From positions 73,823,495 through 73,887,494 of the forward strand of contig CP141127.1 in the NCBI GenBank assembly GCA_035236585.1: a DNA stretch of 64,000 nucleotides, written 5' to 3'. The notes beneath the pieces are model-generated. The model made no database searches. It was not told the origin of the DNA and saw only the letters and a program-made list of their open reading frames with translations. Both the position numbers and the translations under genes were made by a program. This stretch comes from Warburgia ugandensis. Lineage: Eukaryota; Streptophyta; Magnoliopsida; Canellales; Canellaceae. Below are positions 53,900 to 64,000 of this stretch, piece after piece. Numbering within the stretch: the first letter of the stretch is position 1; every line of letters starts with the position of its first letter.

Positions 53900-56181
53900 T
53901 CTATCACCCATGGATTTAGCATAGAGAAGAAGTTCCATATAGCCCCTCAAAGAAGTGTCGTAGATAGTACAACTACACCAATGTTTCAAAATGCATACAA
54001 GGACATCTAGGGTAATGCTAAATTATTTCATACTAGATTAGAGGAAGCTAATGAGCTGTTGTACCCTAGGTGTAAAGATTATACCAAGTTATCCATAGTG
54101 ATAGAACTTTACAATGTGAAATCAAGATTTGGTTTTTGAGATCAAGGTTTTACAGAAGTCCTTAAAGTAGTGGATAAGGTGCTACTGAAAGATAATATAT
54201 TAACGAGATCCACATGGGAGGTAAAGAAAACTCTAGCTGTAGTAGGGTTAAAGTATGAGAAGATACATGCTTGTCCCAATGACTAGATCTTGTACATGAA
54301 GGAGCACAATGATAAAACTACATGCCCAAATTGTGGTTAGTTAAGATGGAAGTTAAAGAAGAATTCAATTGAGACAATAACAAATGTTCCTACAAAGGTC
54401 CTATGGTGTCTTCCCCATATTCTAAGGTTCGAAAAGATGTTTCATATTACAAAAATAGAAAAAAAATTAGTATGGCATACCAAGGAGAGAGCAATTGATA
54501 GCTTTTCATGCCATCTAGTAGATAGCCCATCATGGAAGATAATAGACTTCTTGTGGCCTAATTTTGGACGAAAACCTAGCAACTTATGAATTTTCTATAG
54601 TCAGGATTAACGTCATGATTCTACAAGCAACAAGTATAGTTGTTGGCCTATTATAATGGTTTTGTTACAACCTCCCATTGTTTCTATGCATGAAAAGGAA
54701 ATTTGTGATGTTAATTATGTAGATATTGAGTTCGAATTAGCCAAGGAATGACATTGATGTGTACTTGATTCCCTTGTTCAATGATCTTGAGACATTATGG
54801 CAGTAGGTGTTGAAGCTTATAACACATACAAGAAAGAGTTGTCACCTTAAAGATTATACTCTTGTGGACAATAAGCGACTTCTTTGCATATGATAGTTTT
54901 TCTAGATGCACAGTGAAGGGATACAATGCTTGTCCTATTTTTAGTGATTAAACATGTCTCACACAACTTTAACATGGTAGGAAAGTGACATTCTTTGGTT
55001 ATAGAAGATGGTTGCACAGAGACCATCCATATTATTTTAAGAAGAAAATTTAATACTAGTGCAGAGCCAAGGACATCTCCAAAGATGTTGACAATATGAC
55101 AAGTAATAGAATCGGATGAAAACCTTAATTTCTTATGGGGGATAAAGAAAGCAACTAAACTTACAGGTGAAAGCAACTCAAGAAGTTGTTTGAAGAAGAA
55201 GTCAATATTCTTTTAGCTTGCAAATTGAAAATCATGCATCTATATCATGTGCTTGATGACATACACATTAAGAAGAATGTGTGTGAAAACTTGACCTGTA
55301 TTTGTTTGACTTACTAAGAAAAATAAAGGTTGGAATTATAACTTGAATGGATCTTATAAAGATGGGTTTGAAGAGAAGGTTGCATCCATAGGATAATGGA
55401 ATTCAAGGAACATACTTGTCTAAAAAATTATACAATAGATTGAGAGGAGAAAAGAATAGTGTGTAAAAACTTATTCGAGCTCAAAGTCCTTAACGACTAC
55501 TCTTTAAACTTTAGAAACATTGTCTTCATGGAAGAGCCCATGACTATCATGCATTGATGCAACAACTCTTACTTGTAGCAATACGGTCAATGTTGCCAAC
55601 CAAAGTAGAGGATCTATTACAATATTCTACTACTTCTTCAATGTTTTGTGCAAGAAGGTGGTGGATATTTTAAAATTACAAGAAATTCAAGAACATTTAG
55701 TGACAACTTTATGTGAGCTTGAGACAATGTTCTAGATGTCCTTCTTTAACGTCATAGTACACTTAACAGTGTACTTCATTGATGAGGTCAGACTTTGGGG
55801 GCTGGTTTACTTGTGATGCCCGTTTGAGAGGTACATGAAAATTTTAAAAGGGTATGTATGAAATCACAATCAGCCAGAGGAGTGTATAGCCAAGTATTAT
55901 GTTGCAGAGGAAGTAGTGGAGTTTCATACATATTATTTAGCATGAGTGGATACTATTGGAATTCAAGAAAGAAACAATTAGTTAGATTTCATGGTCCCAA
56001 GGTTGTGAACCTCTATCGAGTAGTCATGTATCGAACATTGACTATAATTAAAGGAACTAAGTGCACCTTCATGTATTGTGAAACAATGTTAATGAAGTTT
56101 AGCCATACACTAAGTAAGTTGATCATGTACATCATAAAAATTAATTATTAATGGCTATATTTTCTTTGATCTCTCCATTAA

Positions 56182-56236
<55 letters not shown>

Positions 56237-57060
56237 ATATATATACATACATATGGACATCCTCAAAGCAAAGAATCCAACTTATACAAAGAAATAGAAG
56301 TGGCTACAATTTGAGCACTATTACACTTTCAATACTTAGCTTCATCATTAGGTAAAATGAATGAATTCACACTTCTAATAAATTGCATTCTATATATGTA
56401 TTATACTTAACAATTATATCCCACTTAAAATGTGTAAACATAGGTTCAACATCAGTGAGACATTCTAGGCAATGGTATATCCGAATCCTTGAGCTAGAAG
56501 GCAATGGGACCATGACTAGAATAATATATTATATTGGATATGCCATCAATGGTTATCACTTTTATATAGAAGACCATGATAAATTAAGAGTGCAACAGAA
56601 TAGTAGGGTTAGCTTAGTTGTCAATGCTACATTCTTTTCTAGTTCAAAGGATAATAGGCCAATAGTAGTGAATGATACTTATTATAGTGTTATAAAAGAG
56701 ATATGGGCCTTGGATGATACCTGCAGAATTATGGTTTGTGTTTAAGTGCAATTGGCTAGAACACAATAAATACATAATCAAAATTGATGCCCTTGTATTC
56801 ACATTGGTTGACCTCAACAAGATTGTTACAAAAATGATAAATTTATTTTGACATCTGAAGCCAAACAGGTATGTTATGTGCAAGATGGATGTGATAAGAG
56901 ATGATAAACTATTTTATCATCATGTCCATGGGATTTATATGATGAAAATCATTTAGGAGATATACAATTGTATTTCAAAACAAATACATCAATCGAAGTA
57001 CTAGGTGAGAATGAGGATTATGTACTTGATAATGGTGTGAAGGGTGCTTGGGTTTTCAAC
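53900..57060 (+). pseudogene. CACTA (En/Spm) transposase gene, decayed
   Basis: Broken translations follow plant En/Spm transposase proteins in order. A segment LEEANELLYPRCKDYTKLS (about 54040-54100) leads to KYEKIHACPND (about 54250). A Transposase_21-like stretch DSPSWKIIDFLWPNFGR lies at about 54520-54580 and IDVYLIPLFNDLETLW at about 54750. The DUF4218 region is at about 55540-56110 (DYHALMQQLLLVAIRSMLP, VHLTVYFIDEVRLWG, PFERYMKILKGYV, YYVAEEVVEF). The DUF4216 region is at about 56580-56900 (VVNATFFSSSKDNRPIV, YYSVIKEIWALD). Numerous stops and frameshifts make it non-functional. It lies between two inverted family X copies, and its own CACTA termini were not found on either side. Confidence 0.85.
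56184..56234. repeat. (TG)n microsatellite in the CACTA relic
   Basis: About 25 TG units in a non-coding gap between the DUF4218 and DUF4216 segments. Confidence 0.97.
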
Positions 57061-57404
57061 AATTTATGACATGTCCTAGATTTTGATTAAATAATTCCAT
57101 ATTATCTCTTTTATCATATGCTATATAGATTCTATTAGTGAGATGGAATACTATCTGACATTTGAAGTACTCGTAAGCATACAAATCAATTGCAGTAGAT
57201 GTATGTGAGTGGGGTCAATCCCACAAAGAATCTCATAGATTTTTAATAGTTTGGATCTTATTTAAATTGATTAACTTCAACCAAAGAGATAGAGATGTGA
57301 TTAAATTAGAAAATTAAAACAAATTAAGAAGGAAACATGCATGGAATTAGAAACTAGAATTAAAGAAACTTTCTAAAAATAAAGCTACACAATTAGAATG
57401 GAAA

Positions 57405-60400
57405 CTTACTATGACATCTTGGGTTTTTCTAAAACTTTTTCAGAAAATCTTTTGTAATTGTGGGGCTCCAAGTTTGAAAAACTATTTAGAAACCAAATAG
57501 CAAAAACATGTTTCAAGAGAAGACTTTAAAAAAATCCCAAGTGTCATTTTTGTTTTAAAAAATAAGGATTTTCAAGGAAATGAGCACTACATTTCTATTG
57601 AAAAATTCAGCAAAGTCTACCCTATATTTTGGACCCACCGCATTTCACGCATGTAATGTGATAACCTAATAAACACAATATATATGAAACCACGAAAGAG
57701 ACTCCGTCTCCCTCCAAAATACATCCACACACACACACACACACATGTTTGTTTGCATTTAAATTAAAAGAAACGATTTGTAGTGCCAAAAGGCTACGAA
57801 TTAAACCAACATCCTAAGACCACTCCAGTCATAGCCACATCACTATAACTCTAATTTACATACCACATGTAAATAAAGCAAAGTCATATGAAGTCTACAT
57901 TACATCAATTTACAAGATCAACAACTACTTTACAAACCTATTTGTTACACCTTTCATGATCTTCTCTTTAAATCTCTATCCCGATCTTCTGCTATTGTAT
58001 CTAATTTCTTCAAACCTTAGACGTCTTAGCAAGTTCTTGTATAGATAGTTTCGTCATTGATCATGAAGTTTGTGTAGTTTCAAATCTGAAAGGATACATA
58101 ATCACAAGTTATGCAGTTGAGTGAAATATGATGCATAATGTGTAGTATAACAAAAATCTGAAATCTCAATTATGCTTTAAAAATCAATGTCATGGTAAAC
58201 TAATTCAAATTATTAGTTTCAATATCCATGCATATTGTTTTTAAAGATAATAGTAATCTTTGCAAGGTATTTTACAAGATATGAAAGATCACCACAAATC
58301 ATGTCATGCATCATCCCATAAATATACTCATCTATACTAGATAGTGAATCATCATCAAAACTCAATAAAGGAAAAGAATTTAAATCATATAATGCTTTAA
58401 TATAATCAGCATGTCTTAATAAACACATATATATTACGATCAAAACCTCCTTGAGGTCTCACGACTGTAAAGACACTTGAAATCTAACCACCTGTCATTG
58501 GTTATGAGTACTCATTATAGACTTGAAATACTAGGGTGTCACGTAATTGCCCTATCATGCTATAAATACACATCTAAAAATAATAGACCCTCTATGTGAC
58601 GGAGAAGAACTAATCAAGTCAGTGGCTATCACGCTGATATTAAGCGGATAGACTCCCAACATTGTGCGATCAATGGGTACACAATGCCTCAGGCCATGAC
58701 CTTGCCCATGATGTCATCGTAACATGTATTCAGCCCTTTTTAGCCAGGTATTTAACACATATAATTTTGGAAGGAGCATGATCAGTCAACCTTCCTAGCA
58801 TAGCATCCATTGGACCCAATATGTCCATCATAACATAATAATACTAGGCCTCATCACATGCTGATATAATTAATAAAACCATAAAAATTGATGCATTAAT
58901 AAAATCATGCAAATTCAAACCTCATGATACAATGTGGCCATGTAAAAGCAACCCTCACCAAGGTTGAGTTGAGGATTCCTGACTCATGAAATCCATGGAG
59001 TTTCAAATATGCTTTCATTTACAAGTTTCCAATTCAATAGTAAAACAACACAGTCTTCCAAACAAGTAAGTTGCATGAAAAACAAACATGCTAATTGCAT
59101 AAATTGAAAATATCAAAATCCCAAAATTTAAGCATTTTCAAAAATGGTAGAGTAGTCATCAAGGGTTTCCATGTTTCACGAAAGCATATTGATGTTAAAA
59201 CTACCTACCTTCCTTATTGTGCTTCACGATTTAGTCATATCCCTCCAATCAATTAATCAATCAACTTGCTAATATTCCAGATTCCTTGTCAATGTCAAGT
59301 TATATTAACAATTACAAAAAATGAAAAATAAAAAAATCTATTCTAGCCTTAATTTGATAGTCCAGATAGTATGTTAATCATGGAACATTAGGTTCTTGTG
59401 ATTCATCGCTAATCAAATACCAAAATATCATGATCTCAGCCATTTAAGTTGTTGATCTACTCTCCACATCATGGATCATCGATCAACTTATCCATTAGAT
59501 GCTACCATCTTTACTAAATAAAGGTCAATGTACATAATGGTGGCATTTGATCATCGATCAGGTATTTCCAGGTCCTAGTTCCATTATTATCCCATCAAAC
59601 GGTTTAGATTTCCTAATGCATTTTTATCAAAATTTTATAGTCTCATTCACCCTAGTTAATTTAGGGTTCTTGAATTCATCCATGGTGTCTGATCATCAAT
59701 TAGACATCAATAAGTCAAACTAGGGAGATTTTCTAGTAGGTTTCTAGGCTAAATCAACAATCTCAGTGAGAACCGAGCTATATCAAGCACTTATTTACTT
59801 ATTCTTAAGTTTGGATTAAGAAATGGATGGTTGGATCATCCATAAAACCTAGATCTAGCATAAACCATACAAATTTAGCCTAAAATCTCAAATCAAGAGT
59901 TGGGTTTTTTAGTTCTTACCTCTTGAATGTATTTCTATGCTTTCTCCACTCTTGGTTGAGCCGAATTAATGTCGTTTTCTAGTGAAACTACCCAATCACG
60001 TTGTGCACCCTTCACCTCTCTAATGATGGTCAAGATCAGCTCGAATTTGCCAAAAACCTTGGGGGTTTTGATCTTTTCATCATGTTGAATGCAATGATCG
60101 GCTCAGATTAGTGATTTGAGCCATCATTGTCTCTGGCAACGACTGTAATTTTGACACTTGAAAATCCTTGTTTTTCTTCTCCCTCACTGACATACCAATC
60201 TCCTCCGGCAGTTGGGTTTCTCTCCTCTTCTCTCTTTCCTCCCTCTTCTCCTTCTCCTTTCTTCTCTCCTTCTCCTTCTTCCCCTCTTCCCCTCTTCTTT
60301 CTTCTTCTCCAATTATGGGGTTTAAGGGGGAGGGGTGCCCGTATCAAATACAACCCTCTCTATGGTAGGCTTTTCTTCTTCTTCTTCTTCTTCTTCTTCT

Positions 60401-60682
60401 TCTTCTTCTTCTTCTTCTATCTTAATTTTATAAAAATGCCCTTCATATTTGAAGTATCATAACTTCTTCACTTGAACTCCAATTTTAGTGTTCTTTATAT
60501 TGTTGGAGTTGTATCCATGTGTACTTTTCATTTTTTATAGTTTTGAGTCCAAAATTTTAGTTTTTAAAGGGATCACTTTCATAGAACTCAATTTTATTGA
60601 ATTCAATTTCCAATTTTTATCTCAATTTAAATATAATATATTGTACGAAAATGAACTCAAAATTGATGGTTGTTACACTTAC
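57405..60682. mobile_element. Solo-LTR-like insertion (3268 bp) with CTTAC target duplication
   Basis: The insertion spans 57410-60677, from TATGACATCTTGGG to GGTTGTTACA. It is flanked by identical CTTAC duplications at 57405-57409 and 60678-60682. It is inserted in family X copy B, and the unfilled site is visible in copies A and C. It is related to the 36540-40738 insertion by shared blocks at both ends. There is no coding relic and no internal LTR-sized direct repeat, so it reads as a solo LTR of a long-LTR family. The first bases (TATG rather than TGTG) have mutated. It contains a (CA)n tract near 57724-57746 and (TTC)n at 60371-60418. Confidence 0.82.
60371..60418. repeat. (TTC)n microsatellite
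   Basis: About 15 TTC units within a pyrimidine-rich part (60170-60418) of the solo LTR. The Phe/Ser-rich frames across it are artefacts. Confidence 0.95.
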
Positions 60683-62110
60683 CTAACTAATACGTAAACA
60701 ACCAGAGAAAATTAATGTTAAATTAGAATTAATCAAATTAGAAAAATAATCTTAAGGAAACTACTCAAATTAGAAACTTTCCTCAATTAATACTTACCTA
60801 ACCTAAAACTTAGTAAAAATAGAACTTGCTAAAATTCCAAAAGGAAACTTTCTAACTATAAACTAAGATGCAAAAGAAAGTAAAGAATGAGATCTAACTA
60901 GACTTAGTGAGAAATTAGCAACATTCATGTGAATGGAAACTACAATTAAGGAAACTTTCTAATTCAACACTTTTGAATTCCTAAAGCTTCCTAAAGATGG
61001 AACTTCCCAAAAATAAAAAGGAGACCTTCCAACATAAAATAAGATGAAAAAAATGAATCACCTACTGTTAAAATGAAATTAAGTAAGTGAATGAAGCAAG
61101 AATCGAGGGTGAATCGTCATATGTACCATGTGCATGATCCATGGACTGTGCTCATGGTTCATAGGTGTAAAAGTGACCATATTTGACCCTTTTAATGCAA
61201 ATAAACATGCAACATAAGCTAGGAACTAAAAAATCAACCTAAAGTCTAAATGGGTTCCTAAGGATTTAAGCAAATAAGGTTTTTTGATGGTTGGAAACAA
61301 AGCATAGATTTAGGGGCAGAAAAATTCTAAATTTCAATGACTTAAGAACATCAAACAATTCAAGCATAAGAAAGCAATTGAAACCATAAATTTTACACAA
61401 TAAAACAACCCAGATCTAAATTAATTTGATAATAGAATCATTCCATGACAAAAAAAACTCAATGAACCTTATTGAATCAATGTCAAAGTACACCCAAAAC
61501 TATGCACATAATACATATTCACAAGTGGGAAATTGTGCTCAGTTCCTAAGCATAAAATCCTATATGAACAACACTAACAATGCAATCCAATGATCATAAT
61601 TTGAAGCAGGATGACATAAAGAAAACCTAGAAAAGAATTCAAGAGAAAATATGGCTAAATGGGTGAACTAAGTCAAGGAAATTGACCTAAAACTAAGGTG
61701 GGAATAACATGAAAAATGTGAATTTCAAGGGAGGAATTCATTCTTCTAAGCTAGGTCTTCTCTTGGTTGTCACTACTAGAAAAGTGACTTAAATCTTGAA
61801 TGAATAATAAATAAAAACTAGCAAATTGGGGTAAAGAAGAAAGGAAAGACTTGATGGAAAGAAGGGTGCAAAACTTGAACACAAAATAAGTGAAACTAAA
61901 GCAATGAAAACTAAATCAAAGCAAACAAATTATTAACCTAAATTGGAGAGCTAATAAATTCAAGAATAATTAGAAATCTAAAGGAATAAATGCATTAAAA
62001 AAAATCCCAAGATCCAGAAGCAAATAAGCACCAAAAGAGAGCTTGATTTCAAAGTTGTCTCAAATAACTTCTACTTGAAAAAAATGTGGAATTCAATGGA
62101 GGATATATAT

Positions 62111-62699
62111 TGATGTTTTAGCTTTTAATTTAATGAATGTTTAATCTAGGAAAGAGGTGGAGATCTATTTCTAGGGTTGAGGTGGTGTTTAAAGGATGAA
62201 ATTTAGGTGGAGAGAGAGAGATGGAGAGTCATGGGCTGACTGGTTTCTAAATTAGAAAGGGGGGAGGTGTTTTTTTCCTTGAATGGTAAGTGGCTCTCCA
62301 ACCTCCTAATTGGATGGTGACTAGTTGGTAGGATGAGTTAGGGAATAAGAAAGGAATAAAGATGGAAATTTTGGAAGAAAACTTTGGGTTTTTGAATGTT
62401 TGCAAGGACTTGGATCTAGGGTTTCCTAATTGGGAAACCACTTGAATTTTGCCAACTGAGCAAGGGTGGCATCCTCTTCTAACAAGGTGCTCCTTCCTTG
62501 ACCTAAAAACTTAGAATCTTAGGATGAATGACCAATTAGGGTTAGGAAATAGATTAGGAATGTGGAGTTGTCTCTCTTAATGTGTCCATTGCATGATTAT
62601 CTTACCTTTTATGATTCTCTCTCAAATCTCTTAAAAATCACACTTTAATCATAAGATAGTTACTTGAATTGGTGCTCCAATTGTGTGGCTCTGTTGATG
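62111..62699. other. Spacer between family X copy B and the next LTR-like repeat
   Basis: AT-rich with no recognised coding domain. It may be the outer part of copy B, but no matching copy exists in this window to test that. Confidence 0.4.
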
Positions 62700-64000
62700 T
62701 TTAACCGCAAGTGCACGGGCTATTGTAGTGTAGCTTATGCAAGTACAAGTCAATCCCACGAGGACTTGATTTAAAAAGTAGGAATTTTAATAAAATTTAA
62801 TTATTTAAAATTAAAGATAAATCACTCAAAAATATTGGAATTATTCAAATCATACTCAAAGATCATATCCAACAAAATTACATAATTTTCAGTTCCTAAA
62901 GAAAACAAACAAAATCAAATAACAAGAAAAACTATTTCCCTAGATTAATCACTATCAAAATCTTCAAATATAATAGATGATCATCCTTCATATATGTCTT
63001 CAGCACGTCCTTGATTAGAGATCCATCGGTCGGATTTGACAGATTCTTCAAAATGGTCAAGATCTGGGCTAACTTGTGATTTCAAGATTTGGACGGTTCA
63101 AATTGATTGATGGATTTTAGATAGAAGATTAGAGACATTGATTATATCTAGGAATTTCTGAAGAACAAGTATTTAAAATTAATTTGAAATCTTCCAAGAA
63201 ACAAAGGAGAAATTGAAGTTTTTGTTTTGATTAAGGCTAACATGTTGATGGGTTAGGCCTTAATTTATCTGGTAGAGATTAGGCAGTTCCTAGATAAGAA
63301 AAATGTAGATAAAATAAAACTAGAATAAAATGGGACACAGACAAAATTAACAAAAAAGGACATAATTGCAATTTCTTTTAAAGAGAGAGGGCAAAACTGA
63401 AATTTCGTGAAAAATCTGGTTTCTAAGAAAAAAAAACTAGACGAAGGAAGAGAGAAACAGATGAGAGAGACAATGGAAAGGGAAGAGGAGGAAAAGTGGG
63501 AGAAGAAGAAGAAAAGAAAGGAAGAGGAGAAGGGATGGGAGAAAACCCAATTTGGGTTTCCTTCCCCTGGGCTATCTTACGATGGATTAGGTGATGGGTC
63601 CTGGTAGTCATTTTTTCCCATTCTAGGTGTGGGCCTGTGGAGAGAAGGGTGTCGCTCATCCTTGAATCACCTGTGCTGGAGGAGGAGAAGATGAAATTGG
63701 AGGAGGAGGGGGAAAGGAAGAGAGACTTTTTTTGGTTCTAAACCAGAACTCAACGAACTTCAGTGGAGCTTGATGAAGTAGAGGAGGTGGGGGTCGCCTG
63801 GCTTGGACGGGTTGCCAGTGCCATTTGGGGAAACGAGAGATAGAGGGAGAGAGAGAGAATGGAAGAAGGGGCAAAGGGTGATGGGAAGGAGAAGAGAGAA
63901 CAAGGGAGAGAGATGAGAGTGTAGTTGAGAGGGGAGTTTGGTGCATTTATGAAGAAGAGGAGAGATGGAGAGATCACGAGAGAGAGAGAGGGTAATACGG
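62700..64000 (-). repeat. Partial LTR-like repeat, related to Tat/Athila LTR ends
   Basis: It starts near 62700 with CCGCAAGTGCACGGG and, about 40 bases later, TCAATCCCACGAGGACTT. Read on the - strand this resembles the 3' end of LTRs of plant Tat/Athila-type elements, where a 'cacttgcgg' segment precedes the primer-binding site. Family X copy B starts with a diverged version (TCAATCCCACAAAGAATC). The rest, to the window edge, becomes very purine-rich (63400-63980, GA-rich). Lys/Glu-rich and Ser/Pro-rich frames there are compositional artefacts. Element type is inferred from resemblance only. Confidence 0.42.

Larger units (their letters stand above)
57170..62110 (-). repeat. Family X dispersed repeat, copy B, interrupted by a solo LTR
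   Basis: This is the reverse complement of copy A. It starts near 57170 with a TCAATCCCACAAAGAATCTCATAGATTTT block and runs to about 62110. Positions 57410-60677 are a later insertion. Joining 57409 to 60683 restores GTTAGGTAAGTTTCCATTCT on the - strand, as seen uninterrupted in copies A (about 53340) and C (about 17230). Without the insertion, copy B is about 1.67 kb. The CTAGTAGTGACAACCAAGAG segment at 61770 is shared with copy A and is therefore part of family X rather than a CACTA terminus. Confidence 0.75.

Noticed and set aside
61765..61790. CACTACTAGAAAA, which looks like a CACTA terminus
   Set aside because: The same segment without a junction occurs in family X copy A (near 52450), so it is internal to that repeat.
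63407..63977. Lys/Glu-rich and Ser/Pro-rich frames at the right edge
   Set aside because: They follow from the purine-rich composition on both strands. No domain is visible.

Overview
This window is nuclear DNA from a flowering plant. The evidence is a 16-exon plasma-membrane proton-pump gene with GT-AG introns and a plant-specific regulatory tail, set beside tens of kilobases of AT-rich DNA full of plant retrotransposons, DNA transposons and long (GA)n, (CT)n, (AC)n and (TTC)n microsatellites. No bacterial, organellar, tRNA, rRNA or CRISPR features were seen. The species cannot be named from the sequence alone.

Layout. 1-4030: upstream and promoter DNA with no recognisable gene. 4033-12136: the one intact protein-coding gene, a P3A plasma-membrane H+-ATPase of the subfamily II (PMA4-like) type on the + strand. 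It has a G-box, a TATA box, a 12-codon upstream ORF, a 2.26-kb first intron and a predicted 954-residue product ending in the 14-3-3-binding YTV tail. 12137-about 12600 is its 3' region. 14430-16420: a decayed L1-type LINE on the - strand. 16985-17530: a fragment of a dispersed repeat, here called family X. 18499-36285: a tandem Ty3/gypsy chromovirus array, LTR-internal-LTR-internal-LTR, fully decayed, with a (GA)n microsatellite at the same place in all three LTRs. A 3.0-kb solo LTR with a TGTGG target duplication sits inside the first LTR. 36540-40738: a second solo-LTR-like insertion (TSD GGAAA). 41510-41804: a hAT-type MITE. 44930-45395: a 5'-truncated RTE LINE tail. 46984-48310: a 1.3-kb non-autonomous hAT element that carries an array of near-perfect hairpins. 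50920-52144: the end of a CACTA element, with palindromic subterminal repeats. 52145-53700 and 57170-62110: inverted copies of family X on either side of a dead CACTA (En/Spm) transposase at about 53900-57060. 57410-60677: a third solo-LTR-like insertion (TSD CTTAC), whose empty site is preserved in the other family X copies. 62700-64000: part of another LTR-like repeat.

How the parts relate. Only the H+-ATPase looks functional. It would pump protons out of the cell at the expense of ATP and energise secondary transport, under control of its C-terminal autoinhibitory domain. The rest is a layered transposon graveyard whose relative insertion order can be read from nesting and target-site duplications. 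No new enzymatic or defence system was found. The most unusual items are the hairpin array inside the hAT element, the three TSD-flanked solo LTRs, the shared-LTR tandem gypsy array, and the inverted family X copies around the CACTA relic.
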